DNA from: Crossaster papposus
Taxonomy: Eukaryota > Echinodermata > Asteroidea > Velatida > Solasteridae
Direction of reading: 5' to 3'
DNA: 64,000 nt
Assembly (NCBI GenBank): GCA_037893245.1
Contig: JBAIAA010001139.1
Coordinates: 17,143 to 81,142 of the forward strand
Below, piece after piece: positions 25,735 through 40,500 of the stretch. The notes under the pieces were generated by a model that was not told the origin of the DNA, did not search any database, and saw only the letters and a list, made by a program, of their open reading frames with translations. The translations under genes and the position numbers were made by a program. Numbering within the stretch: the first letter of the stretch is position 1; each line of letters starts with the position of its first letter.

Positions 25735-28644
25735 TTTCTTTCACCAAACGGCATCCGTTTTCAAAAGAAATTGTGGGGGCACATTTCATGCAAATGAGCT
25801 CGCGTAGAAATTATCCTTACAATTAGGGTGGTGCACCCTATAGGGTGCACCTGCCTAATTCAAGTCCCATTGAAAACAGTGTAAAATCAACAATGTTCAC
25901 GACCAAGTTTCTTGCACACCGACATCACTGGGGTTTCTCAAACAACAATCAGATTATTGTCTTGGTCTTTATCTTTCATTTCTTTTCAATTTTTAGTAGG
26001 TTAGCCAATTACATTTTTTAATATTCACACCAAAAGAAACACACCTCCCGAAAAGTGATACTTCCCGAGCCTGCAAGCAGCCATTTTACAAATGGCATCC
26101 CTCCACGTTCTAGGGCAATTAGGATCCATTTTTCAACCGTAATTTTGTCAAGTCTGCCCTCAGATTGAAGCTCAAAAACCAGGGAGTTGATCCTATGCTA
26201 TATTTACACAATCCCACCATTTCTTTCACCAAACGGCATCCGTTTTCAAAAGAAATTGTGGGGGCACATTTCATGCAAATGAGCTCGCGTAGAAATTATC
26301 CTTACAATTAGGGTGGTGCACCCTATAGGGTGCACCTGCCTAATTCAAGTCCCATTGAAAACAGTGTAAAATCAACAATGTTCACGACCAAGTTTCTTGC
26401 ACACCGACATCACTGGGGTTTCTCAAACAACAATCAGATTATTGTCTTGGTCTTTATCTTCCATTTCTTTTCAATTTTTAGTAGGTTAGCCAATTACATT
26501 TTTTAATATTCACACCAAAAGAAACACACCTCCCGAAAAGTGATACTTCCCGAGCCTGCAAGCAGCCATTTTACAAATGGCATCCCTCCACGTTCTAGGG
26601 CAATTAGGATCCATTTTTCAACCGTAATTTTGTCAAGTCTGCCCTCAGATTGAAGCTCAAAAACCAGGGAGTTGATCCTATGCTATATTTACACAATCCC
26701 ACCATTTCTTTCACCAAACGGCATCCGTTTTCAAAAGAAATTGTGGGGGCACATTTCATGCAAATGAGCTCGCGTAGAAATTATCCTTACAATTAGGGTG
26801 GTGCACCCTATAGGGTGCACCTGCCTAATTCAAGTCCCATTGAAAACAGTGTAAAATCAACAATGTTCACGACCAAGTTTCTTGCACACCGACATCACTG
26901 GGGTTTCTCAAACAACAATCAGATTATTGTCTTGGTCTTTATCTTCCATTTCTTTTCAATTTTTAGTAGGTTAGCCAATTACATTTTTTAATATTCACAC
27001 CAAAAGAAACACACCTCCCGAAAAGTGATACTTCCCGAGCCTGCAAGCAGCCATTTTACAAATGGCATCCCTCCACGTTCTAGGGCAATTAGGATCCATT
27101 TTTCAACCGTAATTTTGTCAAGTCTGCCCTCAGATTGAAGCTCAAAAACCAGGGAGTTGATCCTATGCTATATTTACACAATCCCACCATTTCTTTCACC
27201 AAACGGCATCCGTTTTCAAAAGAAATTGTGGGGGCACATTTCATGCAAATGAGCTCGCGTAGAAATTATCCTTACAATTAGGGTGGTGCACCCTATAGGG
27301 TGCACCTGCCTAATTCAAGTCCCATTGAAAACAGTGTAAAATCAACAATGTTCACGACCAAGTTTCTTGCACACCGACATCACTGGGGTTTCTCAAACAA
27401 CAATCAGATTATTGTCTTGGTCTTTATCTTTCATTTCTTTTCAATTTTTAGTAGGTTAGCCAATTACATTTTTTAATATTCACACCAAAAGAAACACACC
27501 TCCCGAAAAGTGATACTTCCCGAGCCTGCAAGCAGCCATTTTACAAATGGCATCCCTCCACGTTCTAGGGCAATTAGGATCCATTTTTCAACCGTAATTT
27601 TGTCAAGTCTGCCCTCAGATTGAAGCTCAAAAACCAGGGAGTTGATCCTATGCTATATTTACACAATCCCACCATTTCTTTCACCAAACGGCATCCGTTT
27701 TCAAAAGAAATTGTGGGGGCACATTTCATGCAAATGAGCTCGCGTAGAAATTATCCTTACAATTAGGGTGGTGCACCCTATAGGGTGCACCTGCCTAATT
27801 CAAGTCCCATTGAAAACAGTGTAAAATCAACAATGTTCACGACCAAGTTTCTTGCACACCGAAATCACTGGGGTTTCTCAAACAACAATCAGATTATTGT
27901 CTTGGTCTTTATCTTTCATTTCTTTTCAATTTTTAGTAGGTTAGCCAATTACATTTTTTAATATTCACACCAAAAGAAACACACCTCCCGAAAAGTGATA
28001 CTTCCCGAGCCTGCAAGCAGCCATTTTACAAATGGCATCCCTCCACGTTCTAGGGCAATTAGGATCCATTTTTCAACCGTAATTTTGTCAAGTCTGCCCT
28101 CAGATTGAAGCTCAAAAACCAGGGAGTTGATCCTATGCTATATTTACACAATCCCACCATTTCTTTCACCAAACGGCATCCGTTTTCAAAAGAAATTGTG
28201 GGGGCACATTTCATGCAAATGAGCTCGCGTAGAAATTATCCTTACAATTAGGGTGGTGCACCCTATAGGGTGCACCTGCCTAATTCAAGTCCCATTGAAA
28301 ACAGTGTAAAATCAACAATGTTCACGACCAAGTTTCTTGCACACCGACATCACTGGGGTTTCTCAAACAACAATCAGATTATTGTCTTGGTCTTTATCTT
28401 TCATTTCTTTTCAATTTTTAGTAGGTTAGCCAATTACATTTTTTAATATTCACACCAAAAGAAACACACCTCCCGAAAAGTGATACTTCCCGAGCCTGCA
28501 AGCAGCCATTTTACAAATGGCATCCCTCCACGTTCTAGGGCAATTAGGATCCATTTTTCAACCGTAATTTTGTCAAGTCTGCCCTCAGATTGAAGCTCAA
28601 AAACCAGGGAGTTGATCCTATGCTATATTTACACAATCCCACCA
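25735..28644. repeat. Six-unit block, copy 1 (units 54-59)
   Basis: Types Tc, Kc, Kc, Tc, Tc, Tc; exactly 2910 bp. The fifth unit carries C>A at unit position 189 (27863), which changes CCGACATC to CCGAAATC. Followed immediately by a second copy. Confidence 0.85.
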
Positions 28645-31554
28645 TTTCTTTCACCAAACGGCATCCGTTTTCAAAAGAAATTGTGGGGGCACATTTCATG
28701 CAAATGAGCTCGCGTAGAAATTATCCTTACAATTAGGGTGGTGCACCCTATAGGGTGCACCTGCCTAATTCAAGTCCCATTGAAAACAGTGTAAAATCAA
28801 CAATGTTCACGACCAAGTTTCTTGCACACCGACATCACTGGGGTTTCTCAAACAACAATCAGATTATTGTCTTGGTCTTTATCTTTCATTTCTTTTCAAT
28901 TTTTAGTAGGTTAGCCAATTACATTTTTTAATATTCACACCAAAAGAAACACACCTCCCGAAAAGTGATACTTCCCGAGCCTGCAAGCAGCCATTTTACA
29001 AATGGCATCCCTCCACGTTCTAGGGCAATTAGGATCCATTTTTCAACCGTAATTTTGTCAAGTCTGCCCTCAGATTGAAGCTCAAAAACCAGGGAGTTGA
29101 TCCTATGCTATATTTACACAATCCCACCATTTCTTTCACCAAACGGCATCCGTTTTCAAAAGAAATTGTGGGGGCACATTTCATGCAAATGAGCTCGCGT
29201 AGAAATTATCCTTACAATTAGGGTGGTGCACCCTATAGGGTGCACCTGCCTAATTCAAGTCCCATTGAAAACAGTGTAAAATCAACAATGTTCACGACCA
29301 AGTTTCTTGCACACCGACATCACTGGGGTTTCTCAAACAACAATCAGATTATTGTCTTGGTCTTTATCTTCCATTTCTTTTCAATTTTTAGTAGGTTAGC
29401 CAATTACATTTTTTAATATTCACACCAAAAGAAACACACCTCCCGAAAAGTGATACTTCCCGAGCCTGCAAGCAGCCATTTTACAAATGGCATCCCTCCA
29501 CGTTCTAGGGCAATTAGGATCCATTTTTCAACCGTAATTTTGTCAAGTCTGCCCTCAGATTGAAGCTCAAAAACCAGGGAGTTGATCCTATGCTATATTT
29601 ACACAATCCCACCATTTCTTTCACCAAACGGCATCCGTTTTCAAAAGAAATTGTGGGGGCACATTTCATGCAAATGAGCTCGCGTAGAAATTATCCTTAC
29701 AATTAGGGTGGTGCACCCTATAGGGTGCACCTGCCTAATTCAAGTCCCATTGAAAACAGTGTAAAATCAACAATGTTCACGACCAAGTTTCTTGCACACC
29801 GACATCACTGGGGTTTCTCAAACAACAATCAGATTATTGTCTTGGTCTTTATCTTCCATTTCTTTTCAATTTTTAGTAGGTTAGCCAATTACATTTTTTA
29901 ATATTCACACCAAAAGAAACACACCTCCCGAAAAGTGATACTTCCCGAGCCTGCAAGCAGCCATTTTACAAATGGCATCCCTCCACGTTCTAGGGCAATT
30001 AGGATCCATTTTTCAACCGTAATTTTGTCAAGTCTGCCCTCAGATTGAAGCTCAAAAACCAGGGAGTTGATCCTATGCTATATTTACACAATCCCACCAT
30101 TTCTTTCACCAAACGGCATCCGTTTTCAAAAGAAATTGTGGGGGCACATTTCATGCAAATGAGCTCGCGTAGAAATTATCCTTACAATTAGGGTGGTGCA
30201 CCCTATAGGGTGCACCTGCCTAATTCAAGTCCCATTGAAAACAGTGTAAAATCAACAATGTTCACGACCAAGTTTCTTGCACACCGACATCACTGGGGTT
30301 TCTCAAACAACAATCAGATTATTGTCTTGGTCTTTATCTTTCATTTCTTTTCAATTTTTAGTAGGTTAGCCAATTACATTTTTTAATATTCACACCAAAA
30401 GAAACACACCTCCCGAAAAGTGATACTTCCCGAGCCTGCAAGCAGCCATTTTACAAATGGCATCCCTCCACGTTCTAGGGCAATTAGGATCCATTTTTCA
30501 ACCGTAATTTTGTCAAGTCTGCCCTCAGATTGAAGCTCAAAAACCAGGGAGTTGATCCTATGCTATATTTACACAATCCCACCATTTCTTTCACCAAACG
30601 GCATCCGTTTTCAAAAGAAATTGTGGGGGCACATTTCATGCAAATGAGCTCGCGTAGAAATTATCCTTACAATTAGGGTGGTGCACCCTATAGGGTGCAC
30701 CTGCCTAATTCAAGTCCCATTGAAAACAGTGTAAAATCAACAATGTTCACGACCAAGTTTCTTGCACACCGAAATCACTGGGGTTTCTCAAACAACAATC
30801 AGATTATTGTCTTGGTCTTTATCTTTCATTTCTTTTCAATTTTTAGTAGGTTAGCCAATTACATTTTTTAATATTCACACCAAAAGAAACACACCTCCCG
30901 AAAAGTGATACTTCCCGAGCCTGCAAGCAGCCATTTTACAAATGGCATCCCTCCACGTTCTAGGGCAATTAGGATCCATTTTTCAACCGTAATTTTGTCA
31001 AGTCTGCCCTCAGATTGAAGCTCAAAAACCAGGGAGTTGATCCTATGCTATATTTACACAATCCCACCATTTCTTTCACCAAACGGCATCCGTTTTCAAA
31101 AGAAATTGTGGGGGCACATTTCATGCAAATGAGCTCGCGTAGAAATTATCCTTACAATTAGGGTGGTGCACCCTATAGGGTGCACCTGCCTAATTCAAGT
31201 CCCATTGAAAACAGTGTAAAATCAACAATGTTCACGACCAAGTTTCTTGCACACCGACATCACTGGGGTTTCTCAAACAACAATCAGATTATTGTCTTGG
31301 TCTTTATCTTTCATTTCTTTTCAATTTTTAGTAGGTTAGCCAATTACATTTTTTAATATTCACACCAAAAGAAACACACCTCCCGAAAAGTGATACTTCC
31401 CGAGCCTGCAAGCAGCCATTTTACAAATGGCATCCCTCCACGTTCTAGGGCAATTAGGATCCATTTTTCAACCGTAATTTTGTCAAGTCTGCCCTCAGAT
31501 TGAAGCTCAAAAACCAGGGAGTTGATCCTATGCTATATTTACACAATCCCACCA
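28645..31554. repeat. Six-unit block, copy 2 (units 60-65)
   Basis: Same order Tc, Kc, Kc, Tc, Tc, Tc and same length, 2910 bp, with the C>A marker again in the fifth unit (30773). Directly tandem with copy 1, so a recent local duplication by unequal exchange is the simple reading. Confidence 0.85.
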
Positions 31555-34500
31555 TTTCTTTCACCAAACGGCATCCGTTTTCAAAAGAAATTGTGGGGGC
31601 ACATTTCATGCAAATGAGCTCGCGTAGAAATTATCCTTACAATTAGGGTGGTGCACCCTATAGGGTGCACCTGCCTAATTCAAGTCCCATTGAAAACAGT
31701 GTAAAATCAACAATGTTCACGACCAAGTTTCTTGCACACCGACATCACTGGGGTTTCTCAAACAACAATCAGATTATTGTCTTGGTCTTTATCTTTCCAT
31801 TTCTTTTCAATTTTTAGTAGGTTAGCCAATTACATTTTTTAATATTCACACCAAAAGAAACACACCTCCCGAAAAGTGATACTTCCCGAGCCTGCAAGCA
31901 GCCATTTTACAAATGGCATCCCTCCACGTTCTAGGGCAATTAGGATCCATTTTTCAACCGTAATTTTGTCAAGTCTGCCCTCAGATTGAAGCTCAAAAAC
32001 CAGGGAGTTGATCCTATGCTATATTTACACAATCCCACCATTTCTTTCACCAAACGGCATCCGTTTTCAAAAGAAATTGTGGGGGCACATTTCATGCAAA
32101 TGAGCTCGCGTAGAAATTATCCTTACAATTAGGGTGGTGCACCCTATAGGGTGCACCTGCCTAATTCAAGTCCCATTGAAAACAGTGTAAAATCAACAAT
32201 GTTCACGACCAAGTTTCTTGCACACCGACATCACTGGGGTTTCTCAAACAACAATCAGATTATTGTCTTGGTCTTTATCTTTCCATTTCTTTTCAATTTT
32301 TAGTAGGTTAGCCAATTACATTTTTTAATATTCACACCAAAAGAAACACACCTCCCGAAAAGTGATACTTCCCGAGCCTGCAAGCAGCCATTTTACAAAT
32401 GGCATCCCTCCACGTTCTAGGGCAATTAGGATCCATTTTTCAACCGTAATTTTGTCAAGTCTGCCCTCAGATTGAAGCTCAAAAACCAGGGAGTTGATCC
32501 TATGCTATATTTACACAATCCCACCATTTCTTTCACCAAACGGCATCCGTTTTCAAAAGAAATTGTGGGGGCACATTTCATGCAAATGAGCTCGCGTAGA
32601 AATTATCCTTACAATTAGGGTGGTGCACCCTATAGGGTGCACCTGCCTAATTCAAGTCCCATTGAAAACAGTGTAAAATCAACAATGTTCACGACCAAGT
32701 TTCTTGCACACCGACATCACTGGGGTTTCTCAAACAACAATCAGATTATTGTCTTGGTCTTTATCTTCCATTTCTTTTCAATTTTTAGTAGGTTAGCCAA
32801 TTACATTTTTTAATATTCACACCAAAAGAAACACACCTCCCGAAAAGTGATACTTCCCGAGCCTGCAAGCAGCCATTTTACAAATGGCATCCCTCCACGT
32901 TCTAGGGCAATTAGGATCCATTTTTCAACCGTAATTTTGTCAAGTCTGCCCTCAGATTGAAGCTCAAAAACTAGGGAGTTGATCCTATGCTATATTTACA
33001 CAATCCCACCATTTCTTTCACCAAACGGCATCCGTTTTCAAAAGAAATTGTGGGGGCACATTTCATGCAAATGAGCTCGCGTAGAAATTATCCTTACAAT
33101 TAGGGTGGTGCACCCTATAGGGTGCACCTGCCTAATTCAAGTCCCATTGAAAACAGTGTAAAATCAACAATGTTCACGACCAAGTTTCTTGCACACCGAC
33201 ATCACTGGGGTTTCTCAAACAACAATCAGATTATTGTCTTGGTCTTTATCTTTCATTTCTTTTCAATTTTTAGTAGGTTAGCCAATTACATTTTTTAATA
33301 TTCACACCAAAAGAAACACACCTCCCGAAAAGTGATACTTCCCGAGCCTGCAAGCAGCCATTTTACAAATGGCATCCCTCCACGTTCTAGGGCAATTAGG
33401 ATCCATTTTTCAACCGTAATTTTGTCAAGTCTGCCCTCAGATTGAAGCTCAAAAACCAGGGAGTTGATCCTATGCTATATTTACAGAATCCCACCATTTC
33501 TTTCACCAAACGGCATCCGTTTTCAAAAGAAATTGTGGGGGCACATTTCATGCAAATGAGCTCGCGTAGAAATTATCCTTACAATTAGGGTGGTGCACCC
33601 TATAGGGTGCACCTGCCTAATTCAAGTCCCATTGAAAACAGTGTAAAATCAACAATGTTCACGACCAAGTTTCTTGCACACCGACATCACTGGGGTTTCT
33701 CAAACAACAATCAGATTATTGTCTTGGTCTTTATCTTTCCATTTCTTTTCAATTTTTAGTAGGTTAGCCAATTACATTTTTTAATATTCACACCAAAAGA
33801 AACACACCTCCCGAAAAGTGATACTTCCCGAGCCTGCAAGCAGCCATTTTACAAATGGCATCCCTCCACGTTCTAGGGCAATTAGGATCCATTTTTCAAC
33901 CGTAATTTTGTCAAGTCTGCCCTCAGATTGAAGCTCAAAAACCAGGGAGTTGATCCTATGCTATATTTACACAATCCCACCATTTCTTTCACCAAACGGC
34001 ATCCGTTTTCAAAAGAAATTGTGGGGGCACATTTCATGCAAATGAGCTCGCGTAGAAATTATCCTTACAATTAGGGTGGTGCACCCTATAGGGTGCACCT
34101 GCCTAATTCAAGTCCCATTGAAAACAGTGTAAAATCAACAATGTTCACGACCAAGTTTCTTGCACACCGACATCACTGGGGTTTCTCAAACAACAATCAG
34201 ATTATTGTCTTGGTCTTTATCTTTCCATTTCTTTTCAATTTTTAGTAGGTTAGCCAATTACATTTTTTAATATTCACACCAAAAGAAACACACCTCCCGA
34301 AAAGTGATACTTCCCGAGCCTGCAAGCAGCCATTTTACAAATGGCATCCCTCCACGTTCTAGGGCAATTAGGATCCATTTTTCAACCGTAATTTTGTCAA
34401 GTCTGCCCTCAGATTGAAGCTCAAAAACCAGGGAGTTGATCCTATGCTATATTTACACAATCCCACCATTTCTTTCACCAAACGGCATCCGTTTTCAAAA

Positions 34501-37500
34501 GAAATTGTGGGGGCACATTTCATGCAAATGAGCTCGCGTAGAAATTATCCTTACAATTAGGGTGGTGCACCCTATAGGGTGCACCTGCCTAATTCAAGTC
34601 CCATTGAAAACAGTGTAAAATCAACAATGTTCACGACCAAGTTTCTTGCACACCGACATCACTGGGGTTTCTCAAACAACAATCAGATTATTGTCTTGGT
34701 CTTTATCTTCCATTTCTTTTCAATTTTTAGTAGGTTAGCCAATTACATTTTTTAATATTCACACCAAAAGAAACACACCTCCCGAAAAGTGATACTTCCC
34801 GAGCCTGCAAGCAGCCATTTTACAAATGGCATCCCTCCACGTTCTAGGGCAATTAGGATCCATTTTTCAACCGTAATTTTGTCAAGTCTGCCCTCAGATT
34901 GAAGCTCAAAAACTAGGGAGTTGATCCTATGCTATATTTACACAATCCCACCATTTCTTTCACCAAACGGCATCCGTTTTCAAAAGAAATTGTGGGGGCA
35001 CATTTCATGCAAATGAGCTCGCGTAGAAATTATCCTTACAATTAGGGTGGTGCACCCTATAGGGTGCACCTGCCTAATTCAAGTCCCATTGAAAACAGTG
35101 TAAAATCAACAATGTTCACGACCAAGTTTCTTGCACACCGACATCACTGGGGTTTCTCAAACAACAATCAGATTATTGTCTTGGTCTTTATCTTTCATTT
35201 CTTTTCAATTTTTAGTAGGTTAGCCAATTACATTTTTTAATATTCACACCAAAAGAAACACACCTCCCGAAAAGTGATACTTCCCGAGCCTGCAAGCAGC
35301 CATTTTACAAATGGCATCCCTCCACGTTCTAGGGCAATTAGGATCCATTTTTCAACCGTAATTTTGTCAAGTCTGCCCTCAGATTGAAGCTCAAAAACTA
35401 GGGAGTTGATCCTATGCTATATTTACACAATCCCACCATTTCTTTCACCAAACGGCATCCGTTTTCAAAAGAAATTGTGGGGGCACATTTCATGCAAATG
35501 AGCTCGCGTAGAAATTATCCTTACAATTAGGGTGGTGCACCCTATAGGGTGCACCTGCCTAATTCAAGTCCCATTGAAAACAGTGTAAAATCAACAATGT
35601 TCACGACCAAGTTTCTTGCACACCGACATCACTGGGGTTTCTCAAACAACAATCAGATTATTGTCTTGGTCTTTATCTTTCCATTTCTTTTCAATTTTTA
35701 GTAGGTTAGCCAATTACATTTTTTAATATTCACACCAAAAGAAACACACCTCCCGAAAAGTGATACTTCCCGAGCCTGCAAGCAGCCATTTTACAAATGG
35801 CATCCCTCCACGTTCTAGGGCAATTAGGATCCATTTTTCAACCGTAATTTTGTCAAGTCTGCCCTCAGATTGAAGCTCAAAAACCAGGGAGTTGATCCTA
35901 TGCTATATTTACACAATCCCACCATTTCTTTCACCAAACGGCATCCGTTTTCAAAAGAAATTGTGGGGGCACATTTCATGCAAATGAGCTCGCGTAGAAA
36001 TTATCCTTACAATTAGGGTGGTGCACCCTATAGGGTGCACCTGCCTAATTCAAGTCCCATTGAAAACAGTGTAAAATCAACAATGTTCACGACCAAGTTT
36101 CTTGCACACCGACATCACTGGGGTTTCTCAAACAACAATCAGATTATTGTCTTGGTCTTTATCTTTCCATTTCTTTTCAATTTTTAGTAGGTTAGCCAAT
36201 TACATTTTTTAATATTCACACCAAAAGAAACACACCTCCCGAAAAGTGATACTTCCCGAGCCTGCAAGCAGCCATTTTACAAATGGCATCCCTCCACGTT
36301 CTAGGGCAATTAGGATCCATTTTTCAACCGTAATTTTGTCAAGTCTGCCCTCAGATTGAAGCTCAAAAACTAGGGAGTTGATCCTATGCTATATTTACAC
36401 AATCCCACCATTTCTTTCACCAAACGGCATCCGTTTTCAAAAGAAATTGTGGGGGCACATTTCATGCAAATGAGCTCGCGTAGAAATTATCCTTACAATT
36501 AGGGTGGTGCACCCTATAGGGTGCACCTGCCTAATTCAAGTCCCATTGAAAACAGTGTAAAATCAACAATGTTCACGACCAAGTTTCTTGCACACCGACA
36601 TCACTGGGGTTTCTCAAACAACAATCAGATTATTGTCTTGGTCTTTATCTTTCCATTTCTTTTCAATTTTTAGTAGGTTAGCCAATTACATTTTTTAATA
36701 TTCACACCAAAAGAAACACACCTCCCGAAAAGTGATACTTCCCGAGCCTGCAAGCAGCCATTTTACAAATGGCATCCCTCCACGTTCTAGGGCAATTAGG
36801 ATCCATTTTTCAACCGTAATTTTGTCAAGTCTGCCCTCAGATTGAAGCTCAAAAACCAGGGAGTTGATCCTATGCTATATTTACACAATCCCACCATTTC
36901 TTTCACCAAACGGCATCCGTTTTCAAAAGAAATTGTGGGGGCACATTTCATGCAAATGAGCTCGCGTAGAAATTATCCTTACAATTAGGGTGGTGCACCC
37001 TATAGGGTGCACCTGCCTAATTCAAGTCCCATTGAAAACAGTGTAAAATCAACAATGTTCACGACCAAGTTTCTTGCACACCGACATCACTGGGGTTTCT
37101 CAAACAACAATCAGATTATTGTCTTGGTCTTTATCTTTCCATTTCTTTTCAATTTTTAGTAGGTTAGCCAATTACATTTTTTAATATTCACACCAAAAGA
37201 AACACACCTCCCGAAAAGTGATACTTCCCGAGCCTGCAAGCAGCCATTTTACAAATGGCATCCCTCCACGTTCTAGGGCAATTAGGATCCATTTTTCAAC
37301 CGTAATTTTGTCAAGTCTGCCCTCAGATTGAAGCTCAAAAACTAGGGAGTTGATCCTATGCTATATTTACACAATCCCACCATTTCTTTCACCAAACGGC
37401 ATCCGTTTTCAAAAGAAATTGTGGGGGCACATTTCATGCAAATGAGCTCGCGTAGAAATTATCCTTACAATTAGGGTGGTGCACCCTATAGGGTGCACCT

Positions 37501-40500
37501 GCCTAATTCAAGTCCCATTGAAAACAGTGTAAAATCAACAATGTTCACGACCAAGTTTCTTGCACACCGACATCACTGGGGTTTCTCAAACATCAATCAG
37601 ATTATTGTCTTGGTCTTTATCTTTCCATTTCTTTTCAATTTTTAGTAGGTTAGCCAATTACATTTTTTAATATTCACACCAAAAGAAACACACCTCCCGA
37701 AAAGTGATACTTCCCGAGCCTGCAAGCAGCCATTTTACAAATGGCATCCCTCCACGTTCTAGGGCAATTAGGATCCATTTTTCAACCGTAATTTTGTCAA
37801 GTCTGCCCTCAGATTGAAGCTCAAAAACCAGGGAGTTGATCCTATGCTATATTTACACAATCCCACCATTTCTTTCACCAAACGGCATCCGTTTTCAAAA
37901 GAAATTGTGGGGGCACATTTCATGCAAATGAGCTCGCGTAGAAATTATCCTTACAATTAGGGTGGTGCACCCTATAGGGTGCACCTGCCTAATTCAAGTC
38001 CCATTGAAAACAGTGTAAAATCAACAATGTTCACGACCAAGTTTCTTGCACACCGACATCACTGGGGTTTCTCAAACAACAATCAGATTATTGTCTTGGT
38101 CTTTATCTTCCATTTCTTTTCAATTTTTAGTAGGTTAGCCAATTACATTTTTTAATATTCACACCAAAAGAAACACACCTCCCGAAAAGTGATACTTCCC
38201 GAGCCTGCAAGCAGCCATTTTACAAATGGCATCCCTCCACGTTCTAGGGCAATTAGGATCCATTTTTCAACCGTAATTTTGTCAAGTCTGCCCTCAGATT
38301 GAAGCTCAAAAACTAGGGAGTTGATCCTATGCTATATTTACACAATCCCACCATTTCTTTCACCAAACGGCATCCGTTTTCAAAAGAAATTGTGGGGGCA
38401 CATTTCATGCAAATGAGCTCGCGTAGAAATTATCCTTACAATTAGGGTGGTGCACCCTATAGGGTGCACCTGCCTAATTCAAGTCCCATTGAAAACAGTG
38501 TAAAATCAACAATGTTCACGACCAAGTTTCTTGCACACCGACATCACTGGGGTTTCTCAAACAACAATCAGATTATTGTCTTGGTCTTTATCTTTCATTT
38601 CTTTTCAATTTTTAGTAGGTTAGCCAATTACATTTTTTAATATTCACACCAAAAGAAACACACCTCCCGAAAAGTGATACTTCCCGAGCCTGCAAGCAGC
38701 CATTTTACAAATGGCATCCCTCCACGTTCTAGGGCAATTAGGATCCATTTTTCAACCGTAATTTTGTCAAGTCTGCCCTCAGATTGAAGCTCAAAAACTA
38801 GGGAGTTGATCCTATGCTATATTTACACAATCCCACCATTTCTTTCACCAAACGGCATCCGTTTTCAAAAGAAATTGTGGGGGCACATTTCATGCAAATG
38901 AGCTCGCGTAGAAATTATCCTTACAATTAGGGTGGTGCACCCTATAGGGTGCACCTGCCTAATTCAAGTCCCATTGAAAACAGTGTAAAATCAACAATGT
39001 TCACGACCAAGTTTCTTGCACACCGACATCACTGGGGTTTCTCAAACAACAATCAGATTATTGTCTTGGTCTTTATCTTTCCATTTCTTTTCAATTTTTA
39101 GTAGGTTAGCCAATTACATTTTTTAATATTCACACCAAAAGAAACACACCTCCCGAAAAGTGATACTTCCCGAGCCTGCAAGCAGCCATTTTACAAATGG
39201 CATCCCTCCACGTTCTAGGGCAATTAGGATCCATTTTTCAACCGTAATTTTGTCAAGTCTGCCCTCAGATTGAAGCTCAAAAACCAGGGAGTTGATCCTA
39301 TGCTATATTTACACAATCCCACCATTTCTTTCACCAAACGGCATCCGTTTTCAAAAGAAATTGTGGGGGCACATTTCATGCAAATGAGCTCGCGTAGAAA
39401 TTATCCTTACAATTAGGGTGGTGCACCCTATAGGGTGCACCTGCCTAATTCAAGTCCCATTGAAAACAGTGTAAAATCAACAATGTTCACGACCAAGTTT
39501 CTTGCACACCGACATCACTGGGGTTTCTCAAACAACAATCAGATTATTGTCTTGGTCTTTATCTTTCCATTTCTTTTCAATTTTTAGTAGGTTAGCCAAT
39601 TACATTTTTTAATATTCACACCAAAAGAAACACACCTCCCGAAAAGTGATACTTCCCGAGCCTGCAAGCAGCCATTTTACAAATGGCATCCCTCCACGTT
39701 CTAGGGCAATTAGGATCCATTTTTCAACCGTAATTTTGTCAAGTCTGCCCTCAGATTGAAGCTCAAAAACTAGGGAGTTGATCCTATGCTATATTTACAC
39801 AATCCCACCATTTCTTTCACCAAACGGCATCCGTTTTCAAAAGAAATTGTGGGGGCACATTTCATGCAAATGAGCTCGCGTAGAAATTATCCTTACAATT
39901 AGGGTGGTGCACCCTATAGGGTGCACCTGCCTAATTCAAGTCCCATTGAAAACAGTGTAAAATCAACAATGTTCACGACCAAGTTTCTTGCACACCGACA
40001 TCACTGGGGTTTCTCAAACATCAATCAGATTATTGTCTTGGTCTTTATCTTTCCATTTCTTTTCAATTTTTAGTAGGTTAGCCAATTACATTTTTTAATA
40101 TTCACACCAAAAGAAACACACCTCCCGAAAAGTGATACTTCCCGAGCCTGCAAGCAGCCATTTTACAAATGGCATCCCTCCACGTTCTAGGGCAATTAGG
40201 ATCCATTTTTCAACCGTAATTTTGTCAAGTCTGCCCTCAGATTGAAGCTCAAAAACCAGGGAGTTGATCCTATGCTATATTTACACAATCCCACCATTTC
40301 TTTCACCAAACGGCATCCGTTTTCAAAAGAAATTGTGGGGGCACATTTCATGCAAATGAGCTCGCGTAGAAATTATCCTTACAATTAGGGTGGTGCACCC
40401 TATAGGGTGCACCTGCCTAATTCAAGTCCCATTGAAAACAGTGTAAAATCAACAATGTTCACGACCAAGTTTCTTGCACACCGACATCACTGGGGTTTCT

